From Treponema sp. (lineage in GTDB: Bacteria; Spirochaetota; Spirochaetia; Treponematales; Treponemataceae), in assembly GCA_017963165.1 (NCBI GenBank), contig JAGCTZ010000108.1, positions 1-5,990 of the forward strand: 5,990 nucleotides of DNA. The letters run 5' to 3'. The notes beneath the pieces are model-generated. The model saw only the letters and a list, made by a program, of their open reading frames with translations, was not told the DNA's origin and ran no database searches. Positions 1 to 5,506 of the stretch are shown here, one piece after another (positions within the stretch are counted from its first letter, which is position 1; each line of letters starts with the position of its first letter). Made by a program: the position numbers and the translations under genes.

Positions 1-220
1 CCCAGAAAAGTACAAAAAAATAAATATTTTTTTGATATTACTTATATGAAGTACTCTACAGATAAAGAAAAACGGCAGAAGCTTCTGCGCGAAAAAATTG
101 CAAAGTTCTGCCTCTTTGACGACGACTTTATGTCGAAGGTCTTTGAAGACGACAAAGAAGCTACGGAATATCGGGTTCGCGATTTGGAAAAACCGTAAAT
201 GAAGCCCAATTGGCGAACCC

Positions 221-249
221 TGTCAGTTTCCACTTCGTGAAAACTGACA
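221..249. repeat. Palindrome, 9-bp perfect arms plus 3 inner pairs
   Basis: TGTCAGTTT (221-229) pairs exactly with AAACTGACA (241-249). Inside, after one C/A mismatch, CAC (231-233 with its partner 237-239, one base offset counted from the mismatch) closes a three-base TTC loop. No T-run follows on the plus strand, so it is not a good terminator. It looks like a repetitive extragenic palindrome. Confidence 0.6.
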
Positions 250-270
250 AAAGCTTAACGTATCATTCTT

Positions 271-293
271 CAAGTTTTGCGTAGCAAAACTTG
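271..293. repeat. Perfect 10-bp palindrome with 3-base loop
   Basis: CAAGTTTTGC (271-280), loop GTA, then GCAAAACTTG (284-293) is a perfect hairpin in either strand. It lies 21 bases after the first palindrome, inside the gap of the Rpn relic. A T-tract suitable for termination is lacking. The pair of palindromes is most easily read as part of one repeated element; genome copy number would test that. Confidence 0.65.
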
Positions 294-820
294 GTCGTTT
301 CGCTAGATAAAGCTAAAACTGTAAATAAGACTCAAGGCGAAACACCGAAACTTTTGTGATTTTCATCACGGAACATGACATTTTCAAGTGCAGTCTGCCA
401 CTCTATCACATTGACCGCATAATCAAAGAAAATAACATGACTTTTCAAGATGAATCGCATATAATCTATGTGAACGGTGAATACGACGGCAACGACCCTA
501 TCGGCGATTTAATGCACGACTTTGCATGTGAAAACCCAGACGAAATGAAAAGCAAAATCCTCGCCGAAAAGACACGGTATTATAAGCAAGACGACAAAGG
601 AGTTAGACGTATGAGCAAAATTATGGAAGAATTTGCAATCGAAGAAAGAACAGAAGCTAAGCTTGAAACAGCACGAAACATGCTAATAGATAATTTGCCA
701 GAAGCAACAGTTGCGAAATATACAGGTCTACCCATTGAGACTGTACAACAGCTTGCTGAAGAATTGAAAACTGAACAAATGGAAGTTCCAGTTGAGCAAT
801 GAACAGCTAAAGAAAAGCCA

Positions 821-861
821 CTTTTAGGCTGTAACAATCTTAGACCATTACAGCCTAAAAG
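821..861 (-). terminator. 14-bp perfect hairpin between convergent genes, likely terminator of the operon
   Basis: CTTTTAGGCTGTAA (821-834) and TTACAGCCTAAAAG (848-861) are exact reverse complements around a 13-base loop. The hairpin sits 44 bases past the stop of the minus-strand ATPase gene and 18 past the stop of the plus-strand relic. On the minus strand it is followed by TGGCTTTTCTTT, a moderate T-rich tail; on the plus strand no T-run follows. It therefore most likely ends the operon. An alternative shorter hairpin, AGCCTAA (852-858) with TTAGGCT (863-869), overlaps its right arm. Confidence 0.5.
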
Positions 862-889
862 CTTAGGCTTTGCCCTGCATGTTGACAGA

Positions 890-970
890 GAGCTGTTGTA
901 CGGTTTAAAGCGGAATACCTGTCCAACGAACAATCTTGTCTTCAGACACATTTCTCATTATAAGATCCCG
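890..970 (-). pseudogene. Fragment of a second Rpn-type C-terminus, fused into the ATPase gene end
   Basis: Read on the minus strand, this stretch gives RDLIMRNVSEDKIVRWTGIPL, then the stop, then TVQQL. It aligns without gaps to the end of the plus-strand Rpn relic, whose corresponding residues are 107-133 (RNMLIDNLPEATVAKYTG, then LPIETVQQL). The stop TAA (907-905) stands exactly where the relic has GAG for Glu128. The 11 bases GTACAACAGCT are identical in both copies (743-753 plus; 901-891 minus). Because the match continues past the stop codon, shared ancestry is a better explanation than chance similarity of protein tails. The fragment is now the C-terminus of the ATPase. Confidence 0.65.
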
Positions 971-2602
971 AACAGCAATGCCAAAGAGATTTGACCGCGC
1001 TCCTTGGTTAAGATTTTCATTACCCGCATAACTTTCTACAACAGCCTTTGGTTTTGTAACTGATTCTACTTTACCGTTTGCATTCTTGAAATTGTATTTC
1101 TTATATTCCTCTCGTAAATTATCAATTTTCTCTTTGAGAGTGTCAGAGATACTCTTTGTATGCTTGATTATTTCCAGTATTTTTTCAGTAGTTACAATTC
1201 TGTCGGCTTCATTACTTTCACAGAAAGCCGACTCAACCGCTTCTTTGACTACGCTCTCAATATCAGCGCCACTATAGCCATTTGTCAATTTAAGCAATTT
1301 AATAACATCAACATGTTGAGAAAGTTTACCACGCTTAGCAAGATGAATCTGAAAAATTCGTCTGCGTTCTTCCTCGTCAGGCAATTCTACTAAAAACAGC
1401 TCGTCAAATCTTCCTTTGCGGAAAAATTCTGGAGGCACAGAAGAAATATTATTTGCCGTAGCAACGACATATACGGAACTTTCTTTCTCCTGCAACCACG
1501 TTAAAAACTGACCGAAAAGCCTTGTTGTGATATCACTTCCACCACCAGAACCACCGACACCGGCAAAAGCCTTTTCAAGTTCATCAATCCAAAGCACACA
1601 GGGAGAAACAGCTTCTGCAGTTTTAATTGCAGCAGAAAGATTATGCTCACTTTCTCCTACGTATTTTCCCATGAGCTTGCCTATATCCAGGCGAAGAAGC
1701 GGAACATTGAAAATACTTGCAGTTGCTTTCGCAGTTAGACTCTTTCCGCAGCCCGGCATTCCGACAATCAAAATACCTTTTGGCATATCAATGCCGAATT
1801 TTTTTGCTTCACCAAGTCTTTTAAAAATCTGGGCTTTATTTGAAAGATAATTCTTTAGATTTTCAAGCCCACCAATATCATTGATATCTGCATTAGTTGT
1901 AAAGATTTCTATGATGCCACTTTTTTTGATAATCTGCTCTTTTTCTTTGAGAACAAGTTTTATTCCCTCTTTGTCAAACATTCCTGACTGCTGATAGGCA
2001 TAATTCAAAATCTGACGGATTTCAAATTCCGTAAGCCCTTTGAAAGAAATTACAAGTTCGTTGCGCACCTCATCATCAATCTGAATATTGAAAGATTTCT
2101 CATAGTCTGAAATGATTTCTGAAACTCCATCTGAATCAGGAAAAGGAATATCAAATACTGTTATCATCTTTTCTATTTCACGAGGAAGTACCAATACTGG
2201 CGAAATCAAAAAAACCGTAGCATAAACTCCATTACCGAACATAGTTTTTTCTGCGAGTTCTTTCAAAAGTGAAATACATTTTGGATTGTAAAGCGAACTT
2301 TTTTCATCAAAATACTGATGAGCATCTTTTATGATAATAAAAATATGCCGAGGATTTTCCGCATCTGCTTCATCCAAAAACAAAATCTTGTCTTCAAGAA
2401 ATGCCACAAGGGAATCATCTGTTGAAGAAAGTTTCTCGTTTCCTGAAAATACAGCCGAATTGGTAAATGTTGAGCATTTTATGCCGTTTGCAACACTTAA
2501 AATCAATTCATCAACAAGGTGATGGTCAAAATGATTTATGTAAATAATCGGGCGAAGCGAATTCACATAACTCGCAAGTTGATTTTGCAGAGACGCTTTC
2601 AT
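905..2602 (-). CDS. Ycf46-type AAA+ ATPase (565 aa), third gene of operon
   Basis: This is an AAA+ ATPase of the Ycf46 type. Residues 1-230 form the family's degenerate N-terminal P-loop-like domain, ending in REIEKMITVFDIPFPD (141-156) and KEQIIKKSGIIE (221-232). The active AAA+ module follows: Walker A GMPGCGKS (281-288), Walker B CVLWIDE (335-341, D340/E341), sensor 1 in ATANN (381-385), arginine-finger region FFRKGRFDE (393-401) and the sensor 2 helix GYSGADIE (442-449). There is no transmembrane segment and no HExxH, so it is not FtsH. Such ATPases remodel protein partners; cyanobacterial Ycf46 has been linked to inorganic carbon use, and the bacterial operon role is unknown. The start is ATG 2602, because GGAGG lies 6 bases upstream; a 12-codon longer start at 2638 would overlap gene 2. 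Family members normally end soon after the LREEYKKYNF helix (about 496-505). The last ~60 residues are extra, and the final 21 derive from an Rpn-like sequence. Confidence 0.92.
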   Translation of the reverse strand: MKASLQNQLASYVNSLRPIIYINHFDHHLVDELILSVANGIKCSTFTNSAVFSGNEKLSSTDDSLVAFLEDKILFLDEADAENPRHIFIIIKDAHQYFDEKSSLYNPKCISLLKELAEKTMFGNGVYATVFLISPVLVLPREIEKMITVFDIPFPDSDGVSEIISDYEKSFNIQIDDEVRNELVISFKGLTEFEIRQILNYAYQQSGMFDKEGIKLVLKEKEQIIKKSGIIEIFTTNADINDIGGLENLKNYLSNKAQIFKRLGEAKKFGIDMPKGILIVGMPGCGKSLTAKATASIFNVPLLRLDIGKLMGKYVGESEHNLSAAIKTAEAVSPCVLWIDELEKAFAGVGGSGGGSDITTRLFGQFLTWLQEKESSVYVVATANNISSVPPEFFRKGRFDELFLVELPDEEERRRIFQIHLAKRGKLSQHVDVIKLLKLTNGYSGADIESVVKEAVESAFCESNEADRIVTTEKILEIIKHTKSISDTLKEKIDNLREEYKKYNFKNANGKVESVTKPKAVVESYAGNENLNQGARSNLFGIAVRDLIMRNVSEDKIVRWTGIPL

Positions 2603-2603
2603 C

Positions 2604-3668
2604 TTACACCTCCATGTAAATGAGTCTATCAGAATCACTGTTACTCATATAATCAATGCCGTTTGTAAAGATGAAATTTTTGTTGATATCGTCAGCCGAC
2701 AATTCTTCACCGTTCACACCTGCATTACGGAGTTTGTTTCCTTCTTCCATTGAGATAATCATAAATTTTTTTCCACGCGGCTCAATGTCTTTCCAATATT
2801 GATCAGTCTTTCCACTAAAAATTTTTATGTGAGATACTGAAATTTTTTCTATCGGTACATAATACATATCAACATGAATTTCATCTGCGTTGACAAATTT
2901 GCTGTAATACCGACCATTACTGGCTTTGTAAATAATTCCAACACGAGTATTTTTGTACTTTTCTTGAATCTTCTGTAATTGTTCTTCATTTTCTATATAG
3001 ACAGCAGAAATCGGCTCTTCACCATTAATAAATTTCTTCTCAATCCTGCTTAAACTATCATCTAAATCAAGCTGAGGTATAACATCCTTATATACATCAG
3101 CTTTGTCATACTCAATGAAATCCCTGAGAGTTGCATTCGCCATGAGCGCAAGCAATACAAGCGGATAACCATCTTTAAATGTGTTGTAGAATCTTGTTTT
3201 ATCAAGGAGCAACAACTGGCGGTACTGTGCATAAAGCATATTCATATTTGCCTTTAAAGAAGGATAATCATCTTTATTTGTTTTCAAAGATTCTATTAAA
3301 TCGTCGTAACCCTTATGATACTGAGAGATTATTCCATTCTCTTTGTCTGCAAGATTTTTTAGATTTATAAGCCTTGTTATTTCTTTTTCTCGATATGTGA
3401 AAATTTCTGCTGCCGCTTGTTCTATTATCGAAGAATCAGTACCAAAAAGGATTTTCAAAAGTGCATTCAATGCAGAACGGTTATCTTTCTTATCTATTGC
3501 AGAAACTTTTTCGGCAATTGCTGTTTCGCCCTGTGCCGTTAACCACCGCACAAGCAGTCCGTTTTTAAGTGTTTCTAAAAGCATATCAACATTGCAGTTT
3601 TCTTTTAATTCTGCAAGTGTTTTTATGCGCTCATTTCCATAACTCAAATTGAATTTAATTGCTTTCAT
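2604..3668 (-). CDS. Uncharacterised 354-aa protein, middle gene of the ATPase operon
   Basis: I do not recognise a characterised family for the whole protein. Residues 12-60 form a short helical module (RIKTLAELKENCNVDMLLET, then GLLVRWLT and AEKVSAID). It resembles a motif I remember at the start of diverse bacterial proteins: an ELxxxF/CN-like helix, a LLxxxxxGxLxxWL turn and an AEKVxxL helix. Residues 65-215 are predominantly helical and charged, with a hydrophobic stretch YPLVLLALMANATL (168-181) that is too short and isolated to call a membrane anchor. Residues 220-350 look like alternating beta strands with many Tyr and Ile (VGIIYKASNGRYYSKFV, 243-259). No catalytic motif, signal peptide or metal site is seen. 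The start has GGGAG (3680-3676) 7 bases upstream and follows gene 1 by 13 bp; it ends one base before the ATPase. An adaptor or partner of the ATPase is the natural guess, from context only. Confidence 0.85.
   Translation of the reverse strand: MKAIKFNLSYGNERIKTLAELKENCNVDMLLETLKNGLLVRWLTAQGETAIAEKVSAIDKKDNRSALNALLKILFGTDSSIIEQAAAEIFTYREKEITRLINLKNLADKENGIISQYHKGYDDLIESLKTNKDDYPSLKANMNMLYAQYRQLLLLDKTRFYNTFKDGYPLVLLALMANATLRDFIEYDKADVYKDVIPQLDLDDSLSRIEKKFINGEEPISAVYIENEEQLQKIQEKYKNTRVGIIYKASNGRYYSKFVNADEIHVDMYYVPIEKISVSHIKIFSGKTDQYWKDIEPRGKKFMIISMEEGNKLRNAGVNGEELSADDINKNFIFTNGIDYMSNSDSDRLIYMEV
2607..2613 (-). promoter_or_regulatory. Shine-Dalgarno GGAGGTG of the ATPase gene, inside the end of gene 2
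   Basis: On the minus strand the last codons of gene 2 read ATG GAG GTG TAA, followed by one base and the ATG of the ATPase. GGAGG is thus 6 bases before ATG 2602. The site sits within coding sequence and the two genes are one base apart, so translational coupling is likely. This site decides the start choice of the ATPase. Confidence 0.85.
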
Positions 3669-3681
3669 TTTATATCTCCCA

Positions 3682-5307
3682 TTACCTGCCTAATAAACTT
3701 TTTATGCCACCAACTACAGATCTTGCAAAAGTTTTCGCACCTTCACAAAGTCCAGAAGCAACAGCCTTAACTCCTTTAACAACACCACCGACAATCTTTT
3801 TTCCCGCACTAAACACAGCCTCGCCCACAGTGCTTCCCGCAATGCCCCCGACGATACCGCCAGCAAGTCCGCCGACAACAGTTCCCACAGGTCCGAGTGC
3901 AGTGCCAATTGCAGCTCCCACGGTCGCACCTTTCACACCAAGAGCAAGGCCACCTACAACACTGCACGTTGACCGACCTGCCTGGTCAAGAGCTTCTTCG
4001 CCTGTCAGTTCGCCTTTAGCAAATTTGTACAGCACTTTTACGTTCTCAATGCCCACGCATGCTGCAGCTGCAATATGCCCTGCAGGAGTTTTCATCAACA
4101 GTTTACCGAGCCAGCCACTCCGAGCCGCCACCGTAAGCGCACCAGAAGTTGCAACTGTAAGCCCGGAACTTGCACCGCTCTTTATTGAGCTCTCTGCAAA
4201 TTCTTTTACATCTTCTGCAACACTCTGATTTTCCTTTCCGGTTGCCCAGTTGATGATTCGCCGCCCAACAATTCTTGCACCTTGCAGACCAACTGCAAAA
4301 AGAGCAGAAATTGCAGCTTTGTTTCCGATATGTTTTGCAATTGCTCCTTTGTTTGCATCGTTCCAAGTGTATTCGTCGATTTTGCCTTCTTTCTGAGCTT
4401 GTGCCTGTTTTGCTTTTGCTTCTTCCTTTGAAAGTGGCTTTGATTCTACCGTTTCTGGATGTTTTGACTTATAATCAGTAAATTCAATCTTTTCATTTGC
4501 ACCTTCGATATCTTTGCCCTGTCCTTCGGGAACAAGCTTGCGCTGGCCTCTATAATCGCCACCTTCAAAATATTCCTGCGTTTTTTCCGCATCTTTTCCA
4601 TATTTTGACTGGTACTTACGCACGATGTTTCCGCGTTCGTCAGTAATTTTGATGTCCACAGAATTCTTTCCGGTAGATTCAAGAGGTTCTGCATGATACG
4701 ATTTTTCTTTTACAGCTGCGTCAATATTGAATGTACTTGCATGGTGCTGTTCGGCAATAAAACCATCAAGGTTAGGATTTTGATTTATGCTTCCGTTCAT
4801 ATTGTGGATTGTACGCATCATCGCATCGTTTGCATTTTCAATAGCAGTATCGATGTTCTGTGCATAAATTCCTGCTTGAACAGCTCCTGCCGCTTCTGCG
4901 CCTTGCTCAATTTTACGGGCAAGCCAGCTTTCACGACTCTTTCCTTTTGCAATATGCTCGTTAAGTTCCTTGTGATTCCGTTCGTAAGCATATACAGTCT
5001 CAACTATATCTGATGCAGTCTGTTCCATCTCAGTAGAGTTTTTCCAAATAGATGGATAACCGCTGAATTTTTTGACCAAAAACTGCTTATCAGTGGTGTT
5101 TTTGTCTTTATGTTTATAATCAGAAACAAATTCTGAAACTGTCTGCTTGATTTTTGGGTAGTCAGCTTCCTTGATATCAAGTGAAGCAGCTACAGCATCA
5201 GCAGCTTTTTCTTCATTAGCTGCAAGATTATCTAAAGAATCCGCAGTTTTACTAAGATTTAAAGCAAAAATATTATCTCTATTTTCTGAGACAACAAGTT
5301 CATTCAT
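3682..5307 (-). CDS. 541-aa protein: nuclease-like (candidate PD-(D/E)XK, QxK type) core plus glycine-zipper C-terminus
   Basis: First gene of the operon. Residues 1-175 are mostly charged helices. Residues 180-260 hold a conserved-looking core: helix GFIAEQHHASTFN (182-194), strand NSVDIKI (215-221), strand RKYQSKYGKDA (230-240) and GDYRGQRKLVPEGQ (250-263). E185, D218 and Q233-x-K235 follow the order of the E / D / QxK residues in Mrr-like restriction-endonuclease folds; this is inference from spacing. Residues 290-310 are Lys/Ala/Gln-rich. Residues 320-445 are hydrophobic helices around TPAGHIAAAACVGIENVKVL. Residues 448-515 are dense in Gly with GxxxG patterns (VGGLAGGIVGGIAGSTVGEA), a glycine zipper suited to membrane insertion. 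I recall similar uncharacterised proteins in gut bacteria with the same order of parts. No signal peptide is seen. Upstream are AAGGA 3 bases from ATG 5307 and GGGAG 12 bases away, both imperfectly spaced. The function could be an effector or toxin, or a nucleic-acid-handling membrane protein. Confidence 0.85.
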   Translation of the reverse strand: MNELVVSENRDNIFALNLSKTADSLDNLAANEEKAADAVAASLDIKEADYPKIKQTVSEFVSDYKHKDKNTTDKQFLVKKFSGYPSIWKNSTEMEQTASDIVETVYAYERNHKELNEHIAKGKSRESWLARKIEQGAEAAGAVQAGIYAQNIDTAIENANDAMMRTIHNMNGSINQNPNLDGFIAEQHHASTFNIDAAVKEKSYHAEPLESTGKNSVDIKITDERGNIVRKYQSKYGKDAEKTQEYFEGGDYRGQRKLVPEGQGKDIEGANEKIEFTDYKSKHPETVESKPLSKEEAKAKQAQAQKEGKIDEYTWNDANKGAIAKHIGNKAAISALFAVGLQGARIVGRRIINWATGKENQSVAEDVKEFAESSIKSGASSGLTVATSGALTVAARSGWLGKLLMKTPAGHIAAAACVGIENVKVLYKFAKGELTGEEALDQAGRSTCSVVGGLALGVKGATVGAAIGTALGPVGTVVGGLAGGIVGGIAGSTVGEAVFSAGKKIVGGVVKGVKAVASGLCEGAKTFARSVVGGIKSLLGR

Positions 5308-5339
5308 TTTTCCTTACTTCTCCCTTTACCCTTTATTTT

Positions 5340-5485
5340 CTGCCCCATGCCATACATTCTGCTGTATTGATGCGATAAAGCTTGCTGTATCGGTGTAATA
5401 CACTAAGAATGTATTGATGCCGGGCATTCAGAATGTATGACACCGATACACGGGAATGTATTGATGTCATACAGCCTGCTGTATT
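5340..5485. repeat. Tandem array of 23-24-bp imperfect units with internal dyad TGTAT-N7-ATACA
   Basis: TGTAT recurs at 5363, 5386, 5410, 5434, 5457 and 5480, giving spacings of 23, 24, 24, 23 and 23. A further diverged unit (5340-5362) shares the second half. Three units show the full dyad: TGTATCGGTGTAATACA (5386-5402), TGTATGACACCGATACA (5434-5450) and TGTATTGATGTCATACA (5457-5473). Each is followed by a 6-7-base linker such as TAAGAA, CGGGAA or CCTGC. TGTATTGATG occurs at 5363, 5410 and 5457. The array fills most of the space between the DUF4469 gene end and the operon start, ending about 33 bases before ATG 5307. It may be an operator cluster or a minisatellite-like intergenic repeat. 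Confidence 0.8.
5469..5484. repeat. 7-bp perfect hairpin ATACAGC-CT-GCTGTAT
   Basis: ATACAGC (5469-5475) and GCTGTAT (5478-5484) are exact reverse complements with a two-base gap. The palindrome is formed by the junction of the last two array units and lies 22 bases beyond the stop of the DUF4469 gene on the minus strand. No T-run follows in that direction, so a terminator role is weakly supported. Confidence 0.45.
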
Positions 5486-5506
5486 AAATTGCAGCGGTTT
5501 TTCTGC

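Larger units (their letters stand above)
199..343. other. Palindrome-rich segment replacing the middle of the Rpn gene
   Basis: This stretch has no similarity that I can see to the Rpn protein in any frame. It holds two strong palindromes (221-249 and 271-293) and a 7-bp inverted pair, GTTTCGC at 297-303 with GCGAAAC at 337-343. The recognisable Rpn reading frame resumes at about 341-353. The dense short palindromes suggest a REP/MITE-like repeat inserted during, or left after, loss of the nuclease core. I see no clear target-site duplication, so insertion rather than simple decay is inference. Confidence 0.5.
46..802 (+). pseudogene. Rpn-family PD-(D/E)XK nuclease/transposase, broken, catalytic centre missing
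   Basis: Two pieces of one family lie in the same direction. The first, 46-198, encodes 50 residues with the family's N-terminal signature FDDDFMSKVFEDDKEATEY and then stops at TAA 196-198. The second is open from about 341 to 802 (148 residues counted from GTG 356). It carries the family's second half: VIFITEHD, LPLYHIDR, HIIYVNG, LMHDF, then a helical tail with TGLPIETVQQL. Full-length relatives have roughly 70-80 residues between these pieces, including the D and ExQ/ExK residues of the nuclease fold (family knowledge). Here that stretch is gone and about 150 bases with palindromes stand instead. The frame is also open upstream of ATG 46 to the window start, so the start is chosen by family length only, and no clear Shine-Dalgarno is visible. 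Neither fragment has an obvious RBS, so the 3' piece is probably not translated. Active members promote recombination or cut DNA; this copy should be dead. Confidence 0.8.

Noticed and set aside
42..233. Minus-strand open frame of 63 codons
   Set aside because: It is antisense to the Rpn N-terminal fragment, Ser/Phe-rich, and without any known pattern.
221..249. Rho-independent terminator for the Rpn N-terminal fragment
   Set aside because: The stem is good but is followed by AAAGCTTAACG rather than a T-run on the plus strand; no minus-strand gene ends here.
580..951. Minus-strand open frame of 123 codons between ATPase and Rpn relic
   Set aside because: It overlaps the end of the ATPase in another frame and is antisense to the Rpn C-terminal part; its residues are low-complexity shadows.
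905..2602. FtsH protease or proteasomal ATPase
   Set aside because: There are no transmembrane helices and no HExxH zinc-protease domain; the degenerate N-terminal domain and the KSGI/IGGLENLK linker match Ycf46 instead.
2603..2638. Upstream ATG at 2638 giving a 12-residue longer ATPase
   Set aside because: It would overlap the end of gene 2 by about 35 bases and lacks a good Shine-Dalgarno, while GGAGG lies 6 bases before ATG 2602.
3659..4228. Plus-strand Pro/Thr-rich open frame of 189 codons
   Set aside because: It is antisense to the Gly/Ala-rich glycine-zipper region, whose codons read as Pro/Thr/Ala on the other strand; it has no family signature.
5308..5345. Sigma70 promoter for the operon
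   Set aside because: AT-rich stretches exist upstream of 5307, but I find no -35/-10 pair with acceptable match and spacing, so none is called.
5340..5485. CRISPR array
   Set aside because: Units are 23-24 bp and imperfect along their whole length, with no unique spacers of constant size between identical repeats, and no cas gene is present.
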